Of a DNA stretch of 64,000 nucleotides, positions 34,301 to 46,900 are shown in pieces. Location of the stretch: positions 22,476,365 through 22,540,364 of the forward strand of contig BTRK01000006.1 of the NCBI GenBank assembly GCA_036245805.1, given 5' to 3'. The stretch is from Pristionchus mayeri (taxonomy: Eukaryota; Nematoda; Chromadorea; Rhabditida; Neodiplogasteridae). Every line of letters starts with the position of its first letter. Position 1 is the first letter of the stretch. Below the pieces are notes generated by a model. It searched no databases and was not told where the DNA came from. It saw only the letters and a list, made by a program, of their open reading frames with translations. Both the position numbers and the translations under genes were made by a program.

Positions 34301-36680
34301 TTCTCTTCGGACACTCGGCAACCATCAATCCATCACATGAATCTGGTATCTGCTCTCGTATGTCCACTGCCATTTCACAATAGCTTGATCACTCGAATAT
34401 CTCCCTCGTTGAATGGGCCAATAGCCATCTCCTAATGGAGAATCATTCTGTTCTGGGCGTTACCCATCTCTCCCTAAAGGAGTCCACAGATCATTCTCCA
34501 ACTCTCTTCTCCTCAGCGAGTTAGTGGGCGCAACCCCCCATGGAGGGTTATTTCGTCCTGAGAGAGATGGCCTGGAATCATATATCTGATGATGCACTTC
34601 TCCCGACACCGATCATCCGTTTCCCTTGTGCATATGGGAATGTACGGTATCGTGTCGATCGGTTGAGAGGCTCATATAAGCGCGAATGGCTGGTTGAGGA
34701 GAGATAAACAATGATATTATCACTCATTGGGCTAGTTTGACATAAATGTGAGTATGATCGGGAATGATTCTAGGGATGCGATGGAGATGCTCTTCATGCT
34801 GAAGGAGGTGGCGTCTCGTACGGATTCCCTGCGGATTACGATAGCCGAGATAGGCGATGGATCGATTGCCTCTCCCAAGTGCTTCGCCATCCTCTCGCAT
34901 CTCCGAGTCATTCCTAATGTACGATTTATAAAGGATATATTATAGTTTTCAAAGATGACCATTGTAGACTTTGATGGATGTAGAGAGAGAGAACATTCGT
35001 AAATGAATGCTCATTTCAGCTGACGTGGTTGAAAGTGTACGTGCAGCCGAAGAACTTGGGGCAGTTCCAGACGATGACGTCACTCTTCAGAGGTGAGGAA
35101 GGAGAAGAGTTAGTTCATGAATAGTCACCTTACAAATTAGGTATATGAAATGATAAAAATGATGTCAACCATCACTACAGTTGTTCCCTTTTTTCAGATT
35201 TGGAGTTGCTGACGTCTCTTCGTGTATTACACATGGAGGGATTCGTGGATCAGATCTGGCTCACTTCCGATATGATCTACAATCTGGCAGATGCCTTCAA
35301 GACTGGAATGAATTACCTCGCAGCGGTACGGAATACTCTCACAGAAGCTACCTTATCTGGGAGTAATGCTTGCTGAGTTGTGTTTCCCTCATGGTGTGAG
35401 GGGGGAAGGAGGGTAATGATGGGTGATCTTCAGACTCTCGAGGATGTCTCCTTCGCCAACTTCCCCAAACACACCAAGTTCAATGCCACTGGGTACAAGG
35501 GAGATCGGAAGGAGGTAAGGGACAATCATTTTTTTCCTTAATGCACAATATATTTGCATGGTTTATGATTAATTTTAAATGAAATAGGAAGAGTTGTTTC
35601 ATCGGTAGCAATTTAATTTGGCAATGTTTTTTTTCATGGGAATTTAATTGGAGGTTTGGTTGCAGGGTGCGTACTCGTGTCTGTGGGATTCGATGGCCTC
35701 TTCGATTGGGACGAGGAAAACGAAGAAAGTGACACTCAAGGGAATCAGAATGAACGACGACCAACTCACACTGATATACAAAGTGAGAAGAGAACTGATA
35801 TGAGATGGAACAGAGACCTCATCTAGTCTGCAAACTAGTGATAGATCATTGCAGATTATTAGATACTTGTAAAAATAGTTTCGCTTTCACCGTACTCCAG
35901 TGCAATGTTGCGTGACAAGAATGACATGGTTGTGTGTTTCAGGCGATCAGTCGAGTGGCAGAGGAGGTGTACATCAAGAATGTGAGTGACTGCCACCCTC
36001 CTTCTTCCCTTCCCAAGTATCCATGCCAACGCCATTTCAGATTCGTGCTGCTTCGTGCAAGATTGTGCCTCCTCTGATTAATGGGGAGTTCCCGATGCTA
36101 CGGAGACTGGAAGTGGAGGTATTGTCATAGGGAGTAATCTATCTCTATCAATGGATTCGATGTTCAGATCGCCGTTGATCCTCTGATGGTGGCTCGCAAT
36201 CTCGGGGAAGTCAGCCAGACTCCCCATCTGCAGTACGCCAAATTCGCACTCAAGCACAGAATCACGAACGCCGATCATCAAATGGTACGAAGGGAATGGG
36301 TTTGAACTATCGATCACTGAACTAATTGTTCAGAAAACGTTGAAAGCGATGTTCTCCGGTGTGTTCGTCGATCAGGAATCTCCCCGTGGTCCCCTTCGTC
36401 AGTTCATCGAGGTGAGCGTCGCTGTGATGAAGAAGACGATACCATTCCTTCCACTTGGGGTGAGCATAATACGGTAATACAATTGTAGGTTCACCATCGG
36501 ATAGAGGGTGCACAGCCTCCCCCTCCCCCCTCAAGTGCACTCGAAGCAAGAGCCACCTCGCGCCCCAATCTCAACTACCAGATGTGTCCTCGAACGACGG
36601 AGTACCGAGTGGCAGGATACTTCAGCCAACCTAGGAGAAGACAACTGCCACCCAAATTACTCTATGGAGAGTGGGAGTAG
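31338..36680 (+). CDS. F-box-like protein with leucine-rich-type repeats, 19 exons, about 625 aa (gene A)
   Basis: All 19 exons keep phase: 31338-31415, 31495-31572, 31650-31754, 32895-33009, 33131-33237, 33289-33394, 33515-33612, 33675-33728, 33832-33920, 34774-34918, 35020-35092, 35198-35325, 35434-35514, 35666-35782, 35943-35981, 36041-36118, 36168-36284, 36334-36411 and 36489-36680 (TAG). Residues about 27-75 (SNDLLMETIISHITQLSDRS then MASSRMFSLSKN) resemble an F-box. The remainder shows recurring leucine-rich strand/helix units (SLHLVNC, SLRVLHMEGF, KKVTLKGIRM, MLRRLEVE) as in nematode F-box proteins that bind SKP1 and select substrates for cullin ligases. The C-terminus is Pro/Arg-rich. 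The start follows TTTCTAG, a likely trans-splice acceptor. Intron 3 contains a tandem duplication and intron 9 an 853-bp insert. No frameshift or stop was seen, so the gene looks functional. F-box assignment is by pattern, not search. Confidence 0.82.
31741..32728. repeat. Tandem direct duplication (about 487 bp, period 501) in intron 3 of gene A
   Basis: 31741-32227 recurs almost unchanged at 32242-32728, separated by a short third partial copy of CTTCACTGTGAGTGAC. The unit includes the last 14 nt of exon 3 plus its 5' splice site, so three potential donors now precede exon 4. The near identity implies a recent event. Confidence 0.9.
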
Positions 36681-36749
36681 GGTTGATACATTCGGTCTAT
36701 AGGCAGTGAGGAGTTTGGAGAGTGGAATGAATTGTGGGAAGGGATATGG

Positions 36750-37860
36750 ATGGAGATGAGAGCAGTGGGTGGGATGAAGGGATTGGTATGGACGCCATCG
36801 AAGAGTGGGAGAATCGAATGAGGAGATGGGAGAGATCGGGATGAGTAACAAAGGGATCGCAAAGTAGGGGAAAGTCAAACATAAAGTTGTCACCACACCA
36901 CTGGATATTGACCCCTGAGGGAAGTTCAAAACCGCTGCAAGATAATTCAATAGTTGTTTCCGAAAATCGATTATGAAAATCCGGAAGAAACTCTCTTTGT
37001 CGAGACTTGTATCCGCTTCATGGAGTCTATCCATCCTGACCCCTCAAGTCTCAGACGAAAAGGCGTCGCCATGTTTTCCCGAAAGTCGAGGGTTCAAACC
37101 ATAAAAACAAAGGAATTTTTTCGCCCATTTTTCCAACCCTCTCTGATTTCTTCCATCAGTATATTCCACCGGTTTCCCCTTTTTCACATACTTTTACTTG
37201 TTGCAAAACTCCACTTTACTGGATAGATGAAGTGGAAAATGAGCAGCGAATATTTCAATAATATCAACAACAATCGTATAAGCATCGATGTAGAGAAAAT
37301 AGTTTAATCAGTAAGCTGACTTCGTGTACGGTTCTTACATCGGGATTAACATCATTAATTGCTTGATAGCAAAATATTTCCCGTATCTGTTCTATATGAA
37401 AAACGTCCAATGAAGCATTGCAGCTCTTAAATTGTGTGAAAAAAGGGGAAATCGGTGGAATACACTCATGGAAGAGGTCAGAGAGGGATGGAAAAATGGG
37501 CAAAAACATTCCCTAGTTTTAGGGTTTGAAACCTCGACTTTCGGGAAAACAAGGCGACCCCTTTTCGTCTGAGACTTGAGAGGTCCAGTTGGATATACTC
37601 CATGAAGCGGATACAAGTCTCGACAAAGAGAGTTTCTTCCGGATTGTCATAATCGATTTTCGGAAACAACTATTGAATTATCTTGCAGCGGTTTTGAACT
37701 TCCCTCAGGGGTCAATATCCAGTGGTGTGGTGACAACTTTATGTTTGACTTTCCCCTACTTTGCGATCTCTTTGTTACTCATCCCGATCTCTCCCATCTC
37801 CTCATTCGATTCTCCCACTCTTCGATGATGTCCATACCATTACCTTCTTCCCATCCACTG
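36750..37860. repeat. Palindromic repeat in the 3' flank of gene A
   Basis: 36780-37100 is inverted at 37500-37830 with high identity (for example CCACTGGATATTGACCCC and its complement). The outer parts are more diverged and reach close to the gene A stop. A shortened version is at 62400-62960 beside the duplicate gene, so the palindrome predates the duplication. Confidence 0.8.
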
Positions 37861-38869
37861 CTCTCATCTCCATCCATATCCCTTCTTCCTTTTCAATCCA
37901 TTCTCTAGAATCCTTCTATTGCCTTGTCTGTCTGAATATACCATCCCTACACTTGTCTCCCTTGTCAAAGAAACACCACTTTCTTTCCGTCCCTCTAATT
38001 TTCCCTATCGCTGTACCACTTCAATTGATGTGTCGTTTCTATAAGTCTTCTCTTTCTTCTCGTAGGTAACTTTGCTCTTAGACTGCCCAGCGCTCAACTT
38101 CCTCTCAATAGCTGATTGTCGAGAGCAGTACTATTTTAAATCAACAATGGTCTTTGATTTGCGTGTTTGTTCTAGTCAATATGATCGCTAGAACGTTGAG
38201 TCTGAATATTACTCGATAGATACCGAATGGAAGTGGGGTATAAGTTCTTTTTCTTTACAATATGCACTTCATTCTTGGGATTGAATGTCGACTCGATGCC
38301 TTCCAACTGTATCAGATCAATTTCGTCGTGTGTAACATTCCCCCATTGATCACCACCATCTCCCGATCAAACCTATCATTTTTTTGTGAATTTACTCGCC
38401 GTTTGCTAATTGGATGCGCATAAATAATGTCAGTTAAAACGTGTTCTCCTAAAGAACGCAGTGAAAGGGTGAGATAGTGGCACAATTCCGGCAAAATGAT
38501 CGCCCAGGGCTCAAACTTTCAGAATATGGCCACTAGGGACCAATAATTGTTCAATCGAGAGTTGAAGTTAAAATATCGAATTTGACCTACAAAAATCAAT
38601 AATTTCAAATTTTCGTATCTTAGAGTGAAATTCATTTTAATTCTACACTCTCCGAGCATTGTGTTCGGTTGAGGACTGACCAAATCGTCAGAAAATTACT
38701 TGTAATAAAAATATGTCTAGACATAATTCCCTACATAGCATACGAAAAATGATCCCCTGCAGGCCTGGACAAGGCGCACCAGTCTGTACAGATCTGTGTA
38801 TAGCTCGCGGTTACTTTCGGCCTTATATTCGGGAATAAAATGTTCGTTAATTTGCGTATTGGGTAAATA

Positions 38870-39163
38870 TAAGGGGGTACGTGAGGGCATTTTCGTTTTT
38901 GCGAACTAGTTCGACGGTTTTGTAACGATTCAACTGTAGTTCAATTGTTAGTAACAATTGAAATTTTGAACAATTGTTACACTAATTCTTTTAATACCTT
39001 GAAAACTGCTTTAATATCTTCTAAAAACATTTTCAGTTTTCAAAAAAATTGTGTAACAATTGTTCAAAATTTCAATTGTTACTAACATTTGAACTACAGT
39101 TGAATCGTTACAAAACCGTCGAACTAGTTCGCAAAAGCGAAAATGCCCTCACGTACCCCCTTA
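38870..39163. mobile_element. TA-flanked MITE, 294 bp
   Basis: Perfect ends TAAGGGGGTACGTGAGGG and complement, long inverted arms almost to the centre, and TA on both sides (38868-38869 and 39164-39165). Fits a non-autonomous Tc1/mariner-type element. Confidence 0.8.
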
Positions 39164-39439
39164 TATGCAAATTTGATGCCAATCTCTTTGTTAAGAACTA
39201 ATGGAAGCCCGATGAAAGTTTAGCGGAAATTCATTAATCGGTTCTTGAGTTATGACGTGTAGGGTACATAGTGCCTACATGCAGCCTTGGCAAACTGATC
39301 GAGATGATGCAAAATGAAGTTGACCACGGTAATCAGCACACTCGACAACCCCTTTACACAAGTTTTCGAAAAAGTGCTGTGTCAGACTTTGTTCGACTCA
39401 GGCAATCGGGCTCATATATCAGTAGTTTCCACAGTGTTA

Positions 39440-39604
39440 CTGTGAGAATAGAAAGCGTAGTCCGTGGTGTGGTGGGCAAGATTTAGTATATTTGTTTCTA
39501 AGTATACGCGGAACATTTTTTTGGAAAATGTTCCCCGTATATTTAGAAACAAATGTACTAAATCTCGCACACCAAACCACGGACTACGCTTTCTATTCTC
39601 ACAG
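39440..39604. mobile_element. TA-flanked MITE, 165 bp
   Basis: Ends CTGTGAGAATAGAAAGCG and complement, nearly perfect hairpin, TA duplication at 39438-39439 and 39605-39606. A Tc1/mariner-type miniature element. Confidence 0.82.
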
Positions 39605-40449
39605 TACAAATGTAATTTCATGTTTCAAAAATCACGCTTTTCACCACCGAAATCATAAATTTCACTGCTGCTAACTCATCATTTCCTAATTATTGCACGT
39701 GTTGGCTTTACAAATTATATAGTATGGACAGCCAGAAATATGAATCGGTGGCACAGACCTCCACCAATGATTCGACGCCCCGATTTTTGATGCTCAAATA
39801 TGGAAGATCGATTGTTTCGGAAATGTAAACAAACCGTTTTTAGATTATGTGAATTTTAATGAGTCATATGTTTGATAATTTTTATCGCATTCATATTGAT
39901 CTGAAATTAGCGAAAAAAATGTCAGATTTCGAGATTTTAGAAAAATCGAAATTTTCATATTTCGAAAAATTCGAAATTTCAGATAGGATAAGTAATAATG
40001 GTGCTTTTATCGTTGAATTCTGATTCTTTAGTCTAAAGAATCAGAATTCAACGAGAAATTAAAAACTTTAGAATAACAAAACGCTTCGAAAAAAGCTTAT
40101 TTTTGACGAAAAGGTAGGTTCTAACATAACTTTTTACGCTCTTTCGAATAATGTATAATTATATAAGTAACACGATGTCGGAATCGAAAATTTAAAATGA
40201 TCGATTTTTGAAGGTCAAAATCGATATTTTGACTTCAACTCTCGATTGGACGATTATTGGTCCATAGTGGTCATATTCTGAAAGTTTGAGCACTGGGCGA
40301 TCATTTTGCCGGAGTTGTGCCACCCTACCTTCACTCTTACATATAACTCGTTTTAATATTTAATTGAGTGTGCACAACATCCTTGGAAGGGGTGGGGCAT
40401 AGGATGTTAATACATATTCTATTCGCACAGTATCGTTTATATATATGTT

Positions 40450-40476
<27 letters not shown>
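40450..40476. repeat. (AT)n microsatellite beside a foldback end
   Basis: AT dinucleotide run immediately before ATCACGGGTATCACCAGTC, the terminus of the TATCAC-family elements. Similar AT runs precede the copies near 41780 and follow the right end near 43780, suggesting insertion preference for or expansion at (AT)n. Confidence 0.85.
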
Positions 40477-40480
<4 letters not shown>

Positions 40481-41856
40481 GGTATCACCAGTCAGTGGAG
40501 GCTTGTGGGAACAATTTCCAACTTTTATTTTTTGTTTGCCTTCATATTATAGTGGTAGCATACACTAGAGCCAACTTCTCGAAAAATCTAGGCCACACGT
40601 CCCAGAGCCGGCTTTTAGGAATTTTCCGGTTTTGCTCCCGGCTATACTGTATCTCAGCTCCCAGACGAGCTAGAGACTTGGCAAGGTGCTCAAAATGATC
40701 GGAAAAATATAATAAAAAACTTTCATGTTATGAACTAAGCGATATAAGCAACGCTCGCCAAGTTATGCTCTATAAAGCAGATTTTGATCGAGATAAAAAA
40801 TCGTAGCTTTTTCGAGAGTATGCGTTTCAAGCAATTTTATTGCCAAATATAGTAGGTCGAGTTCATACACGACTATAAAAAAAACACAAGTCGATTTCTG
40901 TGATAGGCCTTTTTGGCAATATGCATTTGAATGCTCCAAAGTGACGTTGGCCATAAAAAGATGTTCGTTACCCAGCTTTGTTTTGCCCATTATTTAATAC
41001 CTATTACTATATTTCAACATTTCTGTAATAGGAGACTTCGATAACGTCGAAAAAATAAGAGATTTCACAACTTCTGAAAATTCGATTTTGAGACCTCAGT
41101 TTTCATCAAATTTACGGCTATCCAAGTCAGAAATTTGACAACAGCTACTATCAACGCTGGGTGGAACCTACAGCAGGCTTCGACTTGAATTGATTTCTAT
41201 GAAAAGAACTTCTATATGCGCTCTAAAAGTTATTATATTTTGCTTCGAAGATAAACTGACTAGACTTATTCGGAGTTCACAGTGGATCGTCTTAAAAATA
41301 GACATATTTGCAAAAAAATCACTACCTTTCCTCTTCTGTGATTCAGGAGACCCCTTTGAAGCACGATTTTTTTCACCAAAGGTTGGTTCCTAGGGTAACT
41401 TTTCACGAGGAATCTAATTATGGTGATTAAAATGATACAAGTTGAAACTTTTTCAGGGCAGAAATTTGTATTCTTCAAATTACCGTAACTTTTCCCACAG
41501 ATGAGCTAGCTTTCAACTTCCAACAGTAAAAATGCTTATCTCGTCGAGATATTTCAGAATTACTATGCATTTATGAAGTTTGGATGAGCCGTTCAAAAAA
41601 TACAAAAACCGACCACTCAGGTTCAGCGCGACACACGAAATGAGGGGTAATAGATACGGCTTCCTAAGGTCGATTTTCGAACTCTACGTGAAAAGTTACC
41701 CCTAGGGGCATCTTAAAATCAGAACTTTATTTTTCGCTGTACGGCCTCTGGTCAGTTCTCTCAGATAGTCACTCGTTTATATATATATATATATCACAGG
41801 TATCTTGAGTCAGTGGAGGGAAAAAACCAACCCCGGGAACAATTTCCAACCCCTAA
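40476..41856. mobile_element. Fragments of TATCAC-family and GACTATCTGAG-family elements
   Basis: 40474-40640 and 41790-41850 carry left-end sequences of the TATCAC family in the same orientation, with no matching right ends nearby. 41460-41768 matches one arm of the element at 47381-48678. These are single-arm remnants. No host gene is visible from 38100 to 43940. Confidence 0.6.
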
Positions 41857-43824
41857 GTTTTCCGCAACATCAATTAGATGAGATAATGTTCAGCATATAT
41901 ATCACGGGTATCACCAGTCAGTGGAGGTACGTGGGAACAATTTACAACTTTTATTTTTTGTTCTAATTCATACTATGGCTGTAGCATACACTAGAGCCAA
42001 CTTCTTGAAATTTCTAGATCACAGGTCCCAGAACCGTCATTTAGGAATTTTCCGGTTTTGTATTCGGCTCTACCGTATATCAGCTACCAGGTGTGCTAGA
42101 GATGTGGCATTGGGCTCAAAAGATGCGGAAAAATCAGATGAACAACTTTCATGTTGAAAGTGGAACGGTAGGACTCCAAGTTCCGAAAATGTGAACGAAA
42201 ATATGAAATCCCAAGTACAAATAAAATCATACCATCTCGGGGAGTATGAAACAAAGTGAATTTTATTGCAGATTATGGAAGCTTAACTCCATACGTGTAT
42301 AGGAAAAATGAGTAGTCGGCACTTTTAGGGTGGACCCTTTCCGCAGTATGGCTCCGAAGGTCGAAAAAATGAGATGCAAAATTTTGAAAATTTCTCATCT
42401 CGCAGATTTATCATTCCAATCGATCAGTTCAACAAATTTATAACATTTCTCGATCAAAGAAGTTAGATCATGTTGAAATAACACGAAATTTTAGCACTTC
42501 CAAAAATTCGATTTTCAAGGCTTCATTATGACCATTTTCGAGCGCTTCCAGTTCACGATTTAGCCTTCACTGAAAATCATCACACATATTTCTCAATACA
42601 TGTCACAATCATTAACACATTCTGGAATTATTGGATCTCCAACTTATTCCAGGCTCGTGATTTCAATTCTCGAACTTGAAGGATCGCTTTGTTGTAAATT
42701 ATAAATAATTATATTTTTACTAAATTTTATTGAATGTCGACTATTTTCGATCACTAAAAATCATTTTGAGATCAAGAGATATGAACAGTGATAAAATTGC
42801 GGCCATTTTCAAGGGTGTTCAAAAATTCAAAAATTTCAATTTTCACAAATTTCATTTTATTATAAATCATCACAATGTTGGTATTATCAGTGTTTTCTAC
42901 CTCATCTGCTCATAAAATGATTTTTAGTGATCGAAAATAGTCGACATTCAATAAAATTTAGTAAAAATATAATTATTTATAATTTACAACAAAGCGATCC
43001 TTCAAGTTCGATAATTGAAATCACGAGCCTGGAATAAGTTGGAGATCCAATAATTCCAGAATGTGTTAATGATTGTGACATGTATTGAGAAATATGTGTG
43101 ATGATTTTCAGTGAAGGCTAAATCGTGAACTGGAAGCGCTCGAAAATGGTCATAATGAAGCCTTGAAAATCGAATTTTTGGAAGTGCTAAAATTTCGTGT
43201 TATTTCAACATGATCTAACTTCTTTGATCGAGAAATGTTATAAATTTGTTGAACTGATCGATTGGAATGATAAATCTGCGAGATGAGAAATTTTCAAAAT
43301 TTTGCATCTCATTTTTTCGACTTTCGGAGCCATACTGCGGAAAGGGTCTAAAAGTGCCGACTACTCTCATTTTTCCTATACACGTATGGAGTTAAGCTTC
43401 CATAATCTGCAATAAAATTCACTTTGTTTCCGGCTCCCCGAGATGTTATGATTTTATTTGTACTTGGAATTTCATATTTTCGTACATATTTTCTGAACTT
43501 GGCGTCCTACGGTTTCACTTTCAACATGAAAGTTGTTCATCTGATTTTTCCGCATCTTTTGAGCCCAATGCCACATCTCTAGCACACCTGGTAGCTGATA
43601 TACGGTAGAGCCGGATGCAAAACCGGAAAATTCCTAAATGACGGTTCTGGGACCTGTGACCTAGAAATTTCAAGAAGTTCGCTCTAGTGTATGCTACAGC
43701 CATAGTATAAATTAGAACAAAAAATAAAAGTTGGAAATTGTTCCCGCATACCTCCACTGACTGGTGATACCCGTGATATATATATACTGAGCATTATCTC
43801 ATCTAATTGATGTTGCGGAAAACT
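41857..43824. mobile_element. Foldback element, about 1.97 kb
   Basis: Inverted arms of nearly 1 kb meet near 42840 (GTCGACTATTTTCGATCACT at the centre edges). ATCACGGGTATCACCAGTC occurs near 41900 and in reverse near 43775. The symmetry extends about 40 bp beyond these ends on each side (TTGATGTTGCGGAAAAC), so the true termini may be further out. No coding sequence. Confidence 0.83.
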
Positions 43825-43947
43825 CGCGCCAATGTCTTACAGCGATAAGCTACAGTAATTCCATTGACTTTTCTCTAAATTATTGATTTCATTTCTTTTT
43901 TGTGGTAAGTTCGTCATAATTTGTTGTTTTTAAGATCTAGAATCAGC

Positions 43948-46900
43948 ATGGCAGACGGCGACGCCACGCCACCTATTTCTCATGGTAAGCATCTTCTGTG
44001 CTTAAGAATATATTCAATGCGAAGTGGTTGGCATCAAAATGATTGTTTCTATGAGTATTTCATCGTCGTGTTGCAATCCAAATAATTTTCTTAAGGCTTG
44101 CTCACCCGAGAAAACGAAGGAAGACGCTCGTATTTTTTCGACCTGCAAGTGATGCTGTGTCGCTCGGAGCAGTTTAAACTAGTCAGCTATCTGCTTGCAC
44201 AAAAAGAGAAAGAGGTTCGTAAACACGTACGAAATTTATTACTATATATGCTTTGCAGTATCAAATTACCTTCAAAAAGCCTTTCTCCAACCAGTTTGAA
44301 TGCAAACCTCAGGCATGTCATACTCTAATTTATTTTGTCGAATATCATTTTTATAGATTGACAATGTCTTTGTTAATTTGATGCTGGATTCCGACGTGCC
44401 GGTGAATCTGGATAGTCTGAGTGGGTTTAGTTAATATATGTTCCTTCTCTATTTTTCAATAGTTGTTGGTATATGCGTAATTTCAGTCGACGACCTTCGT
44501 TCGCACGCAAACAAGAATCCGGGAGTCAATGAGCTCACTCGACTGCTGGACTTGTTGTACGTCTCTCGCAAGCTGCCTTTACTGCTTGAAGAACTGGATA
44601 TCCGCAAAGTATCCTACGATCTCTACGATTCTGAAGCTCATGGCAAATTTGGTATGTTTTCATTGCACTTTCAACGCTTAATGCTTCGAAATATCTATTA
44701 TTTTTATTTTTACCATTTTTAGGCCCATTGGCGACGTACTCAAAGATATCAAGCGATACCGCTGTTAACAATCGCTCTCACGAAATGGCGCTTGTATTTT
44801 CTATGCTCGCGACTGGCCAGAATGAAGTCGTCGCTGCCGCCCTTGTTCACCTGGCCAATGTTCTTCATTTTCCTTGGTAGGTAGTCTCCTTGTTTCTCCT
44901 ACTCATCAAACATAGTGCTATTCTTTTATTATTATGAGAATAGAGGAAATGTGTTACAGGGATGCTCTGATTCTCGCTCGTTATGTGTTTGGAAAGGATA
45001 ATGAAGTAACGAAAACGATCCGCAAGATCTGGACGAAGTCTGTGATGAAGGATGATCAGTTTCGAGTGATCAAAATTGCCTTGTAAGTTATCTCGTACGA
45101 ATTTCTGGATTCGAAAATTATATTTCGTCATTTTTTTAAAGATATATTGCGAAATCTCAATAACCAGTGTGGGGGGAGGCAGAGATCAGATTGCGAGCTC
45201 GCAATCTGAAGTCACGCCTTTACGGGCCAATAAAAGCTAAATAGTGAATATACATTTGTAGGGCACTCAAACACGGCAATCCGAAGGATCTGGCTCGCGA
45301 ATTGATTGCCAATGTATCAAACAAGGAAACGGATCCGACCGAAATCGTAAGAGAGACTATCTGAGTCAAGGAACATATTTGTGAAGACCCTTGGCAAAGT
45401 TCAAAAAATCGAATTTCTCCATAATGCGTGTACGGATAGTACTCGGTGAGTATAGCACGTAGGTCACTTATGGAGTCATCCAGATAACGCTTTCCAGAAA
45501 AATATAGGTATTTCGGAATTTTTCGAAATTTTCTTTTTCGCAACCATTTCGAATGAATGACATCTTGAAAAATGCGCAAAATTCAAGTGATCATACTCAC
45601 TAAATTTCATGGCGAAATGTTTTCAAATACTTCATAAAAACCGAAATATCGACTATAATTTTTGAATGAAAAATTGTAGCTCGATCAGATGGGTGGGTAT
45701 GCACCTTTTTTATTTCATTGTTGTAATGTGCAGCCAGGCTACATTCTTTGCTAGAAGTATGAACGAAATTTAAGGATGGGTTTTTGAGAAATTGATGATA
45801 AAGTTACGAAACCTCGAAATAAAGCCAGTTTGTGATACGCTCGATGGCCTACCGTACCCCATCCTATATGTAGTACTCCATGAGGGAAATCGATCTGCGT
45901 TGGTAGAATATCGATATACCTTCGCGCGCGCGGGAGCGCAGGTCTTAAAAAGCTACCGTACTTCTACATGGGGTACGGTAGTTTTTTAAGAACTGCGCTC
46001 CCGCGCGCGCGAAGGAATATAGATATTCTACCAATGCAGATCGATTTCCCTGATGGAGTACTACATATAGGATGGGGTACGGTAGGCCATCGAGCGTATC
46101 ACAAACTGGCTTTATTTCGAGGTTTCGTAACTTTTTCATCAATTTCTCAAAAACGCATCCTTAAATTTCGTTCATACTTCTAGCAAAGAATGTAGCCTGG
46201 CTGCACTATCTGATCGAGCTACAATTTTTCATTCAAAAATTATAGTCGATATTTCGGTTTTTATGAAGTATTTGAAAACATTTCCTTGAAATTTAGTGAG
46301 TATGATCACGTGAATTTTGCGCATTTTTCAAGATGTCATTCATTCGAAATGGTTGCGAAAAAGAAAATTTCGAAAAATTCCGAAATATCTATATTTTCTG
46401 GAAAGCGTTATCTGGATGACTCCATAAGTGACCTACGTGCTATACTCACCGAGTACTATCCGTACACGCATTATGGAGAAATTCGATTTTTTGAACTTTG
46501 CCAAGCATATGGCCAATGTCTCAGATACTCTCTCGTAAGTCAAAGCAATTTCCATGAAAGCGTGTAATTTGTTTTCGAGTATTGACTGTCGATCTTATTG
46601 CGCTACTTTTTCGTTTCCTTTGCAGTTCAATGCCTACCGATGTCTAGCAATCGCCTTGTATAATTCAGCTAGTTTGCCGGAAGTTGAAAGGAATCTTGAG
46701 GTTGGTCCGCAATAGTTACTTTTCACTAATCGATCATATGTACCAGGTGGCGGAAACATGTAAGGTTATGCGTTCAATCTATGTAACACTTCTTGGATGG
46801 GGTAAGATCTACTGGGCAAAGCTAATGATGGACGATTTATCGAATCGTGCTTCTCCTGGTGGCATCCCTTCTTACGTCTGCAAGGTAGGATACTTAAATT

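Larger units (their letters stand above)
38476..40325. mobile_element. Foldback element with nested miniature elements
   Basis: GTGGCACAATTCCGGCAAAA at 38476 pairs with its complement ending near 40325. The arms continue for about 130 bp or more and also mirror an AATCGA-rich part. Inside are a segment related to the KXD1-intron foldback (38700-38830 and 39180-39410) and two TA-flanked miniature elements annotated separately. Confidence 0.7.
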
